Positions 28,090 to 43,048 of a stretch of DNA of 64,000 nt are shown here, in pieces. The position numbers were made by a program, and so were the translations under genes. The DNA lies in contig CM082577.2 in NCBI GenBank assembly GCA_040954595.2, positions 15,376,001 to 15,440,000 on the forward strand, read 5' to 3'. Below the pieces are notes generated by a model. That model had not been told where the DNA came from and searched no databases. It worked only from the letters and a program-made list of their open reading frames with translations. The number at the start of each line of letters is the position of its first letter. Position 1 is the stretch's first letter. The stretch comes from Balanoglossus misakiensis (Eukaryota > Hemichordata).

Positions 28090-31000
28090 TCATCTGCTGT
28101 GGGCCAGTTTATTGGTGGCAGTTGAGCTGAGGAGAGCACCTTCCTTCCCGGCACGCCACCAAGTAAAGTTCCACGCCGCCCACCACAGATGCCAGCATTC
28201 ATTCATGCGAGTGAGTGTAATTGCAAATTTGCCTATTCTAGAATTCTTACGTGCCATTGGAGAGCTCCATTGACTGGTCATTCATACTGTTTTCATTCAT
28301 TCATTGCGGCATCAATATATTTTATCTATTCTAGCCAAAGAGCTTGGCACCTGTTGAAATGAACTCATCTGCTGTGGGCCAGTTTATTGGTGGCAGTTGA
28401 GCTGAGGAGAGCACCTTCCTTCCCGGCACGCCACCAAGTAAAGTTCCACGCCGCCCACCACAGATGCCAGCATTCATTCATGCGAGTGAGTGTAATTGCA
28501 AATTTGCCTATTCTAGATCTGTAATGGAAATGGAGAAAGTACCTTATATTTTCTGTAAAATAGACATTTAATTGGCAAGCCGTCCTGCATCAATTATTAA
28601 TTGTGTACATGCACTAAAGCGCCCTCACTGCTGGGTGTGTTGTATGGTCTTTAACCCTGTTTCAAATTAGAGTACTTTCTGCAATTTCAAGACAGATCTT
28701 ACGTGCCATTGGAGAGCTCCATTGACTGGTCATTCATACTGTTTTCATTCATTCATTGCGGCATCAATATATTTTATCTATTCTAGCCAAAGAGCTTGGC
28801 ACCTGTTGAAATGAACTCATCTGCTGTGGGCCAGTTTATTGGTGGCAGTTGAGCTGAGGAGAGCACCTTCTTTCCCGGCACGCCACCAAGTAAAGTTCCA
28901 CGCCGCCCACCACAGATGCCAGCATTCATTCATGCGAGTGAGTGTAATTGCAAATTTGCCTATTCTAGAATCTTACGTGCCATTGGAGAGCTCCATTGAC
29001 TGGTCATTCATACTGTTTTCATTCATTCATTGCGGCATCAATATATTTTATCTATTCTAGCCAAAGAGCTTGGCACCTGTTGAAATGAACTCATCTGCTG
29101 TGGGCCAGTTTATTGGTGGCAGTTGAGCTGAGGAGAGCACCTTCTTTCCCGGCACGCCACCAAGTAAAGTTCCACGCCGCCCACCACAGATGCCAGCATT
29201 CATTCATGCGAGTGAGTGTAATTGCAAATTTGCCTATTTACGTGCCATTGGAGAGCTCCATTGACTGGTCATTCATACTGTTTTCATTCATTCATTGCGG
29301 CATCAATATATTTTATCTATTCTAGCCAAAGAGCTTGGCACCTGTTGAAATGAACTCATCTGCTGTGGGCCAGTTTATTGGTGGCAGTTGAGCTGAGGAG
29401 AGCACCTTCCTTCCCGGCACGCCACCAAGTAAAGTTCCACGCCGCCCACCACAGATGCCAGCATTCATTCATGCGAGTGAGTGTAATTGCAAATTTGCCT
29501 ATTCTAGATCTGTAATGGAAATGGAGAAAGTACCTTATATTTTCTGTAAAATAGACATTTAATTGGCAAGCCGTCCTGCATCAATTATTAATTGTGTACA
29601 TGCACTAAAGCGCCCTCACTGCTGGGTGTGTTGTATGGTCTTTAACCCTGTTTCAAATTAGAGTACTTTCTGCAATTTCAAGACAGATCTTACGTGCCAT
29701 TGGAGAGCTCCATTGACTGGTCATTCATACTGTTTTCATTCATTCATTGCGGCATCAATATATTTTATCTATTCTAGCCAAAGAGCTTGGCACCTGTTGA
29801 AATGAACTCATCTGCTGTGGGCCAGTTTATTGGTGGCAGTTGAGCTGAGGAGAGCACCTTCTTTCCCGGCACGCCACCAAGTAAAGTTCCACGCCGCCCA
29901 CCACAGATGCCAGCATTCATTCATGCGAGTGAGTGTAATTGCAAATTTGCCTATTCTAGAATCTTACGTGCCATTGGAGAGCTCCATTGACTGGTCATTC
30001 ATACTGTTTTCATTTATTCATTGCGGCATCAATATATTTTATCTATTCTAGCCAAAGAGCTTGGCACCTGTTGAAATGAACTCATCTGCTGTGGGCCAGT
30101 TTATTGGTGGCAGTTGAGCTGAGGAGAGCACCTTCTTTCCCGGCACGCCACCAAGTAAAGTTCCACGCCGCCCACCACAGATGCCAGCATTCATTCATGC
30201 GAGTGAGTGTAATTGCAAATTTGCCTATTCTAGAATCTTACGTGCCATTGGAGAGCTCCATTGACTGGTCATTCATACTGTTTTCATTCATTCATTGCAG
30301 CATCAATATATTTTATCTATTCTAGCCAAAGAGCTTGGCACCTGTTGAAATGAACTCATCTGCTGTGGGCCAGTTTATTGGTGGCAGTTGAGCTGAGGAG
30401 AGCACCTTCCTTCCCGGCACGCCACCAAGTAAAGTTCCACGCCGCCCACCACAGATGCCAGCATTCATTCATGCGAGTGAGTGTAATTGCAAATTTGCCT
30501 ATTCTAGAATCTTACGTGCCATTGGAGAGCTCCATTGACTGGTCATTCATACTGTTTTCATTCATTCATTGCGGCATCAATATATTTTATCTATTCTAGC
30601 CAAAGAGCTTGGCACCTGTTGAAATGAACTCATCTGCTGTGGGCCAGTTTATTGGTGGCAGTTGAGCTGAGGAGAGCACCTTCCTTCCCGGCACGCCACC
30701 AAGTAAAGTTCCACGCCGCCCACCACAGATGCCAGCATTCATTCATGCGAGTGAGTGTAATTGCAAATTTGCCTATTCTAGAATCTTACGTGCCATTGGA
30801 GAGCTCCATTGACTGGTCATTCATACTGTTTTCATTCATTCATTGCGGCATCAATATATTTTATCTATTCTAGCCGAAGAGCTTGGCACCTGTTGAAATG
30901 AACTCATCTGCTGTGGGCCAGTTTATTGGTGGCAGTTGAGCTGAGGAGAGCACCTTCCTTCCCGGCACGCCACCAAGTAAAGTTCCACGCCGCCCACCAC

Positions 31001-34000
31001 AGATGCCAGCATTCATTCATGCGAGTGAGTGTAATTGCAAATTTGCCTATTCTAGATCTGTAATGGAAATGGAGAAAGTACCTTATATTTTCTGTAAAAT
31101 AGACATTTAATTGGCAAGCCGTCCTGCATCAATTATTAATTGTGTACATGCACTAAAGCGCCCTCACTGCTGGGTGTGTTGTATGGTCTTTAACCCTGTT
31201 TCAAATTAGAGTACTTTCTGCAATTTCAAGACAGATCTTACGTGCCATTGGAGAGCTCCATTGACTGGTCATTCATACTGTTTTCATTCATTCATTGCGG
31301 CATCAATATATTTTATCTATTCTAGCCAAAGAGCTTGGCACCTGTTGAAATGAACTCATCTGCTGTGGGCCAGTTTATTGGTGGCAGTTGAGCTGAGGAG
31401 AGCACCTTCCTTCCCGGCACGCCACCAAGTAAAGTTCCACGCCGCCCACCACAGATGCCAGCATTCATTCATGCGAGTGAGTGTAATTGCAAATTTGCCT
31501 ATTCTAGATTCTTACGTGCCATTGGAGAGCTCCATTGACTGGTCATTCATACTGTTTTCATTCATTCATTGCGGCATCAATATATTTTATCTATTCTAGC
31601 CAAAGAGCTTGGCACCTGTTGAAATGAACTCATCTGCTGTGGGCCAGTTTATTGGTGGCAGTTGAGCTGAGGAGAGCACCTTCCTTCCCGGCACGCCACC
31701 AAGTAAAGTTCCACGCCGCCCACCACAGATGCCAGCATTCATTCATGCGAGTGAGTGTAATTGCAAATTTGCCTATTCTAGAATCTTACGTGCCATTGGA
31801 GAGCTCCATTGACTGGTCATTCATACTGTTTTCATTCATTCATTGCGGCATCAATATATTTTATCTATTCTAGCCAAAGAGCTTGGCACCTGTTGAAATG
31901 AACTCATCTGCTGTGGGCCAGTTTATTGGTGGCAGTTGAGCTGAGGAGAGCACCTTCCTTCCCGGCACGCCACCAAGTAAAGTTCCACGCCGCCCACCAC
32001 AGATGCCAGCATTCATTCATGCGAGTGAGTGTAATTGCAAATTTGCCTATTCTAGATCTGTAATGGAAATGGAGAAAGTACCTTATATTTTCTGTAAAAT
32101 AGACATTTAATTGGCAAGCCGTCCTGCATCAATTATTAATTGTGTACATGCACTAAAGCGCCCTCACTGCTGGGTGTGTTGTATGGTCTTTAACCCTGTT
32201 TCAAATTAGAGTACTTTCTGCAATTTCAAGACAGATCTTACGTGCCATTGGAGAGCTCCATTGACTGGTCATTCATACTGTTTTCATTCATTCATTGCGG
32301 CATCAATATATTTTATCTATTCTAGCCAAAGAGCTTGGCACCTGTTGAAATGAACTCATCTGCTGTGGGCCAGTTTATTGGTGGCAGTTGAGCTGAGGAG
32401 AGCACCTTCCTTCCCGGCACGCCACCAAGTAAAGTTCCACGCCGCCCACCACAGATGCCAGCATTCATTCATGCGAGTGAGTGTAATTGCAAATTTGCCT
32501 ATTCTAGATCTGTAATGGAAATGGAGAAAGTACCTTATATTTTCTGTAAAATAGACATTTAATTGGCAAGCCGTCCTGCATCAATTATTAATTGTGTACA
32601 TGCACTAAAGCGCCCTCACTGCTGGGTGTGTTGTATGGTCTTTAACCCTGTTTCAAATTAGAGTACTTTCTGCAATTTCAAGACAGATCTTACGTGCCAT
32701 TGGAGAGCTCCATTGACTGGTCATTCATACTGTTTTCATTCATTCATTGCGGCATCAATATATTTTATCTATTCTAGCCAAAGAGCTTGGCACCTGTTGA
32801 AATGAACTCATCTGCTGTGGGCCAGTTTATTGGTGGCAGTTGAGCTGAGGAGAGCACCTTCCTTCCCGGCACGCCACCAAGTAAAGTTCCACGCCGCCCA
32901 CCACAGATGCCAGCATTCATTCATGCGAGTGAGTGTAATTGCAAATTTGCCTATTCTAGATCTGTAATGGAAATGGAGAAAGTACCTTATATTTTCTGTA
33001 AAATAGACATTTAATTGGCAAGCCGTCCTGCATCAATTATTAATTGTGTACATGCACTAAAGCGCCCTCACTGCTGGGTGTGTTGTATGGTCTTTAACCC
33101 TGTTTCAAATTAGAGTACTTTCTGCAATTTCAAGACAGATCTTACGTGCCATTGGAGAGCTCCATTGACTGGTCATTCATACTGTTTTCATTCATTCATT
33201 GCGGCATCAATATATTTTATCTATTCTAGCCAAAGAGCTTGGCACCTGTTGAAATGAACTCATCTGCTGTGGGCCAGTTTATTGGTGGCAGTTGAGCTGA
33301 GGAGAGCACCTTCCTTCCCGGCACGCCACCAAGTAAAGTTCCACGCCGCCCACCACAGATGCCAGCATTCATTCATGCGAGTGAGTGTAATTGCAAATTT
33401 GCCTATTCTAGATCTGTAATGGAAATGGAGAAAGTACCTTATATTTTCTGTAAAATAGACATTTAATTGGCAAGCCGTCCTGCATCAATTATTAATTGTG
33501 TACATGCACTAAAGCGCCCTCACTGCTGGGTGTGTTGTATGGTCTTTAACCCTGTTTCAAATTAGAGTACTTTCTGCAATTTCAAGACAGATCTTACGTG
33601 CCATTGGAGAGCTCCATTGACTGGTCATTCATACTGTTTTCATTCATTCATTGCGGCATCAATATATTTTATCTATTCTAGCCAAAGAGCTTGGCACCTG
33701 TTGAAATGAACTCATCTGCTGTGGGCCAGTTTATTGGTGGCAGTTGAGCTGAGGAGAGCACCTTCCTTCCCGGCACGCCACCAAGTAAAGTTCCACGCCG
33801 CCCACCACAGATGCCAGCATTCATTCATGCGAGTGAGTGTAATTGCAAATTTGCCTATTCTAGATCTGTAATGGAAATGGAGAAAGTACCTTATATTTTC
33901 TGTAAAATAGACATTTAATTGGCAAGCCGTCCTGCATCAATTATTAATTGTGTACATGCACTAAAGCGCCCTCACTGCTGGGTGTGTTGTATGGTCTTTA

Positions 34001-35332
34001 ACCCTGTTTCAAATTAGAGTACTTTCTGCAATTTCAAGACAGATCTTACGTGCCATTGGAGAGCTCCATTGACTGGTCATTCATACTGTTTTCATTCATT
34101 CATTGCGGCATCAATATATTTTATCTATTCTAGCCAAAGAGCTTGGCACCTGTTGAAATGAACTCATCTGCTGTGGGCCAGTTTATTGGTGGCAGTTGAG
34201 CTGAGGAGAGCACCTTCCTTCCCGGCACGCCACCAAGTAAAGTTCCACGCCGCCCACCACAGATGCCAGCATTCATTCATGCGAGTGAGTGTAATTGCAA
34301 ATTTGCCTATTCTAGATCTGTAATGGAAATGGAGAAAGTACCTTATATTTTCTGTAAAATAGACATTTAATTGGCAAGCCGTCCTGCATCAATTATTAAT
34401 TGTGTACATGCACTAAAGCGCCCTCACTGCTGGGTGTGTTGTATGGTCTTTAACCCTGTTTCAAATTAGAGTACTTTCTGCAATTTCAAGACAGATCTTA
34501 CGTGCCATTGGAGAGCTCCATTGACTGGTCATTCATACTGTTTTCATTCATTCATTGCGGCATCAATATATTTTATCTATTCTAGCCAAAGAGCTTGGCA
34601 CCTGTTGAAATGAACTCATCTGCTGTGGGCCAGTTTATTGGTGGCAGTTGAGCTGAGGAGAGCACCTTCTTTCCCGGCACGCCACCAAGTAAAGTTCCAC
34701 GCCGCCCACCACAGATGCCAGCATTCATTCATGCGAGTGAGTGTAATTGCAAATTTGCCTATTTACGTGCCATTGGAGAGCTCCATTGACTGGTCATTCA
34801 TACTGTTTTCATTCATTCATTGCGGCATCAATATATTTTATCTATTCTAGCCAAAGAGCTTGGCACCTGTTGAAATGAACTCATCTGCTGTGGGCCAGTT
34901 TATTGGTGGCAGTTGAGCTGAGGAGAGCACCTTCCTTCCCGGCACGCCACCAAGTAAAGTTCCACGCCGCCCACCACAGATGCCAGCATTCATTCATGCG
35001 AGTGAGTGTAATTGCAAATTTGCCTATTCTAGATCTGTAATGGAAATGGAGAAAGTACCTTATATTTTCTGTAAAATAGACATTTAATTGGCAAGCCGTC
35101 CTGCATCAATTATTAATTGTGTACATGCACTAAAGCGCCCTCACTGCTGGGTGTGTTGTATGGTCTTTAACCCTGTTTCAAATTAGAGTACTTTCTGCAA
35201 TTTCAAGACAGATCTTACGTGCCATTGGAGAGCTCCATTGACTGGTCATTCATACTGTTTTCATTCATTCATTGCGGCATCAATATATTTTATCTATTCT
35301 AGCCAAAGAGCTTGGCACCTGTTGAAATGAAC
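28090..35332. repeat. Higher-order satellite block 2 (7,243 bp)
   Basis: Same order as block 1 but longer by 717 bp, exactly one 452-bp plus one 265-bp monomer. The extra 265-bp unit lies at about 34638. Confidence 0.8.
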
Positions 35333-38300
35333 TCATCTGCTGTGGGCCAGTTTATTGGTGGCAGTTGAGCTGAGGAGAGCACCTTCCTTCCCGGCACGCC
35401 ACCAAGTAAAGTTCCACGCCGCCCACCACAGATGCCAGCATTCATTCATGCGAGTGAGTGTAATTGCAAATTTGCCTATTCTAGAATTCTTACGTGCCAT
35501 TGGAGAGCTCCATTGACTGGTCATTCATACTGTTTTCATTCATTCATTGCGGCATCAATATATTTTATCTATTCTAGCCAAAGAGCTTGGCACCTGTTGA
35601 AATGAACTCATCTGCTGTGGGCCAGTTTATTGGTGGCAGTTGAGCTGAGGAGAGCACCTTCCTTCCCGGCACGCCACCAAGTAAAGTTCCACGCCGCCCA
35701 CCACAGATGCCAGCATTCATTCATGCGAGTGAGTGTAATTGCAAATTTGCCTATTCTAGATCTGTAATGGAAATGGAGAAAGTACCTTATATTTTCTGTA
35801 AAATAGACATTTAATTGGCAAGCCGTCCTGCATCAATTATTAATTGTGTACATGCACTAAAGCGCCCTCACTGCTGGGTGTGTTGTATGGTCTTTAACCC
35901 TGTTTCAAATTAGAGTACTTTCTGCAATTTCAAGACAGATCTTACGTGCCATTGGAGAGCTCCATTGACTGGTCATTCATACTGTTTTCATTCATTCATT
36001 GCGGCATCAATATATTTTATCTATTCTAGCCAAAGAGCTTGGCACCTGTTGAAATGAACTCATCTGCTGTGGGCCAGTTTATTGGTGGCAGTTGAGCTGA
36101 GGAGAGCACCTTCTTTCCCGGCACGCCACCAAGTAAAGTTCCACGCCGCCCACCACAGATGCCAGCATTCATTCATGCGAGTGAGTGTAATTGCAAATTT
36201 GCCTATTCTAGAATCTTACGTGCCATTGGAGAGCTCCATTGACTGGTCATTCATACTGTTTTCATTCATTCATTGCGGCATCAATATATTTTATCTATTC
36301 TAGCCAAAGAGCTTGGCACCTGTTGAAATGAACTCATCTGCTGTGGGCCAGTTTATTGGTGGCAGTTGAGCTGAGGAGAGCACCTTCTTTCCCGGCACGC
36401 CACCAAGTAAAGTTCCACGCCGCCCACCACAGATGCCAGCATTCATTCATGCGAGTGAGTGTAATTGCAAATTTGCCTATTTACGTGCCATTGGAGAGCT
36501 CCATTGACTGGTCATTCATACTGTTTTCATTCATTCATTGCGGCATCAATATATTTTATCTATTCTAGCCAAAGAGCTTGGCACCTGTTGAAATGAACTC
36601 ATCTGCTGTGGGCCAGTTTATTGGTGGCAGTTGAGCTGAGGAGAGCACCTTCCTTCCCGGCACGCCACCAAGTAAAGTTCCACGCCGCCCACCACAGATG
36701 CCAGCATTCATTCATGCGAGTGAGTGTAATTGCAAATTTGCCTATTCTAGATCTGTAATGGAAATGGAGAAAGTACCTTATATTTTCTGTAAAATAGACA
36801 TTTAATTGGCAAGCCGTCCTGCATCAATTATTAATTGTGTACATGCACTAAAGCGCCCTCACTGCTGGGTGTGTTGTATGGTCTTTAACCCTGTTTCAAA
36901 TTAGAGTACTTTCTGCAATTTCAAGACAGATCTTACGTGCCATTGGAGAGCTCCATTGACTGGTCATTCATACTGTTTTCATTCATTCATTGCGGCATCA
37001 ATATATTTTATCTATTCTAGCCAAAGAGCTTGGCACCTGTTGAAATGAACTCATCTGCTGTGGGCCAGTTTATTGGTGGCAGTTGAGCTGAGGAGAGCAC
37101 CTTCTTTCCCGGCACGCCACCAAGTAAAGTTCCACGCCGCCCACCACAGATGCCAGCATTCATTCATGCGAGTGAGTGTAATTGCAAATTTGCCTATTCT
37201 AGAATCTTACGTGCCATTGGAGAGCTCCATTGACTGGTCATTCATACTGTTTTCATTCATTCATTGCGGCATCAATATATTTTATCTATTCTAGCCAAAG
37301 AGCTTGGCACCTGTTGAAATGAACTCATCTGCTGTGGGCCAGTTTATTGGTGGCAGTTGAGCTGAGGAGAGCACCTTCTTTCCCGGCACGCCACCAAGTA
37401 AAGTTCCACGCCGCCCACCACAGATGCCAGCATTCATTCATGCGAGTGAGTGTAATTGCAAATTTGCCTATTCTAGAATCTTACGTGCCATTGGAGAGCT
37501 CCATTGACTGGTCATTCATACTGTTTTCATTCATTCATTGCGGCATCAATATATTTTATCTATTCTAGCCAAAGAGCTTGGCACCTGTTGAAATGAACTC
37601 ATCTGCTGTGGGCCAGTTTATTGGTGGCAGTTGAGCTGAGGAGAGCACCTTCCTTCCCGGCACGCCACCAAGTAAAGTTCCACGCCGCCCACCACAGATG
37701 CCAGCATTCATTCATGCGAGTGAGTGTAATTGCAAATTTGCCTATTCTAGAATCTTACGTGCCATTGGAGAGCTCCATTGACTGGTCATTCATACTGTTT
37801 TCATTCATTCATTGCGGCATCAATATATTTTATCTATTCTAGCCAAAGAGCTTGGCACCTGTTGAAATGAACTCATCTGCTGTGGGCCAGTTTATTGGTG
37901 GCAGTTGAGCTGAGGAGAGCACCTTCCTTCCCGGCACGCCACCAAGTAAAGTTCCACGCCGCCCACCACAGATGCCAGCATTCATTCATGCGAGTGAGTG
38001 TAATTGCAAATTTGCCTATTCTAGAATCTTACGTGCCATTGGAGAGCTCCATTGACTGGTCATTCATACTGTTTTCATTCATTCATTGCGGCATCAATAT
38101 ATTTTATCTATTCTAGCCGAAGAGCTTGGCACCTGTTGAAATGAACTCATCTGCTGTGGGCCAGTTTATTGGTGGCAGTTGAGCTGAGGAGAGCACCTTC
38201 CTTCCCGGCACGCCACCAAGTAAAGTTCCACGCCGCCCACCACAGATGCCAGCATTCATTCATGCGAGTGAGTGTAATTGCAAATTTGCCTATTCTAGAT

Positions 38301-41300
38301 CTGTAATGGAAATGGAGAAAGTACCTTATATTTTCTGTAAAATAGACATTTAATTGGCAAGCCGTCCTGCATCAATTATTAATTGTGTACATGCACTAAA
38401 GCGCCCTCACTGCTGGGTGTGTTGTATGGTCTTTAACCCTGTTTCAAATTAGAGTACTTTCTGCAATTTCAAGACAGATCTTACGTGCCATTGGAGAGCT
38501 CCATTGACTGGTCATTCATACTGTTTTCATTCATTCATTGCGGCATCAATATATTTTATCTATTCTAGCCAAAGAGCTTGGCACCTGTTGAAATGAACTC
38601 ATCTGCTGTGGGCCAGTTTATTGGTGGCAGTTGAGCTGAGGAGAGCACCTTCCTTCCCGGCACGCCACCAAGTAAAGTTCCACGCCGCCCACCACAGATG
38701 CCAGCATTCATTCATGCGAGTGAGTGTAATTGCAAATTTGCCTATTCTAGATTCTTACGTGCCATTGGAGAGCTCCATTGACTGGTCATTCATACTGTTT
38801 TCATTCATTCATTGCGGCATCAATATATTTTATCTATTCTAGCCAAAGAGCTTGGCACCTGTTGAAATGAACTCATCTGCTGTGGGCCAGTTTATTGGTG
38901 GCAGTTGAGCTGAGGAGAGCACCTTCCTTCCCGGCACGCCACCAAGTAAAGTTCCACGCCGCCCACCACAGATGCCAGCATTCATTCATGCGAGTGAGTG
39001 TAATTGCAAATTTGCCTATTCTAGAATCTTACGTGCCATTGGAGAGCTCCATTGACTGGTCATTCATACTGTTTTCATTCATTCATTGCGGCATCAATAT
39101 ATTTTATCTATTCTAGCCAAAGAGCTTGGCACCTGTTGAAATGAACTCATCTGCTGTGGGCCAGTTTATTGGTGGCAGTTGAGCTGAGGAGAGCACCTTC
39201 CTTCCCGGCACGCCACCAAGTAAAGTTCCACGCCGCCCACCACAGATGCCAGCATTCATTCATGCGAGTGAGTGTAATTGCAAATTTGCCTATTCTAGAT
39301 CTGTAATGGAAATGGAGAAAGTACCTTATATTTTCTGTAAAATAGACATTTAATTGGCAAGCCGTCCTGCATCAATTATTAATTGTGTACATGCACTAAA
39401 GCGCCCTCACTGCTGGGTGTGTTGTATGGTCTTTAACCCTGTTTCAAATTAGAGTACTTTCTGCAATTTCAAGACAGATCTTACGTGCCATTGGAGAGCT
39501 CCATTGACTGGTCATTCATACTGTTTTCATTCATTCATTGCGGCATCAATATATTTTATCTATTCTAGCCAAAGAGCTTGGCACCTGTTGAAATGAACTC
39601 ATCTGCTGTGGGCCAGTTTATTGGTGGCAGTTGAGCTGAGGAGAGCACCTTCCTTCCCGGCACGCCACCAAGTAAAGTTCCACGCCGCCCACCACAGATG
39701 CCAGCATTCATTCATGCGAGTGAGTGTAATTGCAAATTTGCCTATTCTAGATCTGTAATGGAAATGGAGAAAGTACCTTATATTTTCTGTAAAATAGACA
39801 TTTAATTGGCAAGCCGTCCTGCATCAATTATTAATTGTGTACATGCACTAAAGCGCCCTCACTGCTGGGTGTGTTGTATGGTCTTTAACCCTGTTTCAAA
39901 TTAGAGTACTTTCTGCAATTTCAAGACAGATCTTACGTGCCATTGGAGAGCTCCATTGACTGGTCATTCATACTGTTTTCATTCATTCATTGCGGCATCA
40001 ATATATTTTATCTATTCTAGCCAAAGAGCTTGGCACCTGTTGAAATGAACTCATCTGCTGTGGGCCAGTTTATTGGTGGCAGTTGAGCTGAGGAGAGCAC
40101 CTTCCTTCCCGGCACGCCACCAAGTAAAGTTCCACGCCGCCCACCACAGATGCCAGCATTCATTCATGCGAGTGAGTGTAATTGCAAATTTGCCTATTCT
40201 AGATCTGTAATGGAAATGGAGAAAGTACCTTATATTTTCTGTAAAATAGACATTTAATTGGCAAGCCGTCCTGCATCAATTATTAATTGTGTACATGCAC
40301 TAAAGCGCCCTCACTGCTGGGTGTGTTGTATGGTCTTTAACCCTGTTTCAAATTAGAGTACTTTCTGCAATTTCAAGACAGATCTTACGTGCCATTGGAG
40401 AGCTCCATTGACTGGTCATTCATACTGTTTTCATTCATTCATTGCGGCATCAATATATTTTATCTATTCTAGCCAAAGAGCTTGGCACCTGTTGAAATGA
40501 ACTCATCTGCTGTGGGCCAGTTTATTGGTGGCAGTTGAGCTGAGGAGAGCACCTTCCTTCCCGGCACGCCACCAAGTAAAGTTCCACGCCGCCCACCACA
40601 GATGCCAGCATTCATTCATGCGAGTGAGTGTAATTGCAAATTTGCCTATTCTAGATCTGTAATGGAAATGGAGAAAGTACCTTATATTTTCTGTAAAATA
40701 GACATTTAATTGGCAAGCCGTCCTGCATCAATTATTAATTGTGTACATGCACTAAAGCGCCCTCACTGCTGGGTGTGTTGTATGGTCTTTAACCCTGTTT
40801 CAAATTAGAGTACTTTCTGCAATTTCAAGACAGATCTTACGTGCCATTGGAGAGCTCCATTGACTGGTCATTCATACTGTTTTCATTCATTCATTGCGGC
40901 ATCAATATATTTTATCTATTCTAGCCAAAGAGCTTGGCACCTGTTGAAATGAACTCATCTGCTGTGGGCCAGTTTATTGGTGGCAGTTGAGCTGAGGAGA
41001 GCACCTTCCTTCCCGGCACGCCACCAAGTAAAGTTCCACGCCGCCCACCACAGATGCCAGCATTCATTCATGCGAGTGAGTGTAATTGCAAATTTGCCTA
41101 TTCTAGATCTGTAATGGAAATGGAGAAAGTACCTTATATTTTCTGTAAAATAGACATTTAATTGGCAAGCCGTCCTGCATCAATTATTAATTGTGTACAT
41201 GCACTAAAGCGCCCTCACTGCTGGGTGTGTTGTATGGTCTTTAACCCTGTTTCAAATTAGAGTACTTTCTGCAATTTCAAGACAGATCTTACGTGCCATT

Positions 41301-42575
41301 GGAGAGCTCCATTGACTGGTCATTCATACTGTTTTCATTCATTCATTGCGGCATCAATATATTTTATCTATTCTAGCCAAAGAGCTTGGCACCTGTTGAA
41401 ATGAACTCATCTGCTGTGGGCCAGTTTATTGGTGGCAGTTGAGCTGAGGAGAGCACCTTCCTTCCCGGCACGCCACCAAGTAAAGTTCCACGCCGCCCAC
41501 CACAGATGCCAGCATTCATTCATGCGAGTGAGTGTAATTGCAAATTTGCCTATTCTAGATCTGTAATGGAAATGGAGAAAGTACCTTATATTTTCTGTAA
41601 AATAGACATTTAATTGGCAAGCCGTCCTGCATCAATTATTAATTGTGTACATGCACTAAAGCGCCCTCACTGCTGGGTGTGTTGTATGGTCTTTAACCCT
41701 GTTTCAAATTAGAGTACTTTCTGCAATTTCAAGACAGATCTTACGTGCCATTGGAGAGCTCCATTGACTGGTCATTCATACTGTTTTCATTCATTCATTG
41801 CGGCATCAATATATTTTATCTATTCTAGCCAAAGAGCTTGGCACCTGTTGAAATGAACTCATCTGCTGTGGGCCAGTTTATTGGTGGCAGTTGAGCTGAG
41901 GAGAGCACCTTCTTTCCCGGCACGCCACCAAGTAAAGTTCCACGCCGCCCACCACAGATGCCAGCATTCATTCATGCGAGTGAGTGTAATTGCAAATTTG
42001 CCTATTTACGTGCCATTGGAGAGCTCCATTGACTGGTCATTCATACTGTTTTCATTCATTCATTGCGGCATCAATATATTTTATCTATTCTAGCCAAAGA
42101 GCTTGGCACCTGTTGAAATGAACTCATCTGCTGTGGGCCAGTTTATTGGTGGCAGTTGAGCTGAGGAGAGCACCTTCCTTCCCGGCACGCCACCAAGTAA
42201 AGTTCCACGCCGCCCACCACAGATGCCAGCATTCATTCATGCGAGTGAGTGTAATTGCAAATTTGCCTATTCTAGATCTGTAATGGAAATGGAGAAAGTA
42301 CCTTATATTTTCTGTAAAATAGACATTTAATTGGCAAGCCGTCCTGCATCAATTATTAATTGTGTACATGCACTAAAGCGCCCTCACTGCTGGGTGTGTT
42401 GTATGGTCTTTAACCCTGTTTCAAATTAGAGTACTTTCTGCAATTTCAAGACAGATCTTACGTGCCATTGGAGAGCTCCATTGACTGGTCATTCATACTG
42501 TTTTCATTCATTCATTGCGGCATCAATATATTTTATCTATTCTAGCCAAAGAGCTTGGCACCTGTTGAAATGAAC
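35333..42575. repeat. Higher-order satellite block 3 (about 7,243 bp), ends at cassette 2
   Basis: Monomer order repeats block 2 at +7,243 bp (for example 34638 and 41881, 31378 and 38621). It lacks the GCAGCATC and TTTATTCATT variants of blocks 1-2, so local homogenisation or a different lineage is likely. Confidence 0.8.
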
Positions 42576-43048
42576 TCATCTGCTGTGGGCCAGTTTATTG
42601 GTGGCAGTTGAGCTGAGGAGAGCACCTTCCTTCCCGGCACGCCACCAAGTAAAGTTCCACGTGCATTCCTGGCCCTGGTTTTATTTATGTTTACAGACAA
42701 TATTGCATTTTTGTACAAGTATTTTAATCAACTATAAATTTTGAATGTGTCATTTACCTGAACCGGTCATGTTGACCAGAATGATACATTTCTGCCTTCA
42801 CTCACCCTATAAATATGTGATTGAGACATAGGTCATTTGCATAAGCTAACATACCAGAAAGTAAGCATATCTGTTGTTTTCCCTGTGTCACTGCCATCAA
42901 AGTAAAAATTAGACGTTGTGTAGAGCAAACTCCAATTTTTTGTTCTCAATAAACATGGATGAATTACATAGAATGTGTTTGTTGTTTACAGTCTTTAAAT
43001 GACACATTAGATTATGCACTTTACAAAACGTTTCTGAGAAACAAGTGA

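Larger units (their letters stand above)
19027..42661. repeat. Satellite array B, 452/274/265-bp monomers
   Basis: The array is 23.6 kb of head-to-tail monomers. Long units are 452 bp. Short units are 274 bp and lack a 178-bp block, joining at TCTAGAATCTTACG. A 265-bp form joins at CCTATTTACG. A 276-bp form joins at TCTAGAATTCTTACG (near 21713, 28239 and 35482). Further markers are CCTTCTTTCC versus CCTTCCTTCC and TAGCCGAAGAG versus TAGCCAAAGAG. The left edge continues from the cassette within AAGTACCTTATATT. Repeated short frames in the units begin at TTG and are not genes. Confidence 0.97.

Noticed and set aside
19027-42661. Array as a tandem RNA gene cluster such as 5S rRNA or snRNA
   Set aside because: No 5S, tRNA or snRNA-like internal promoter boxes or structure were recognised in the monomer.
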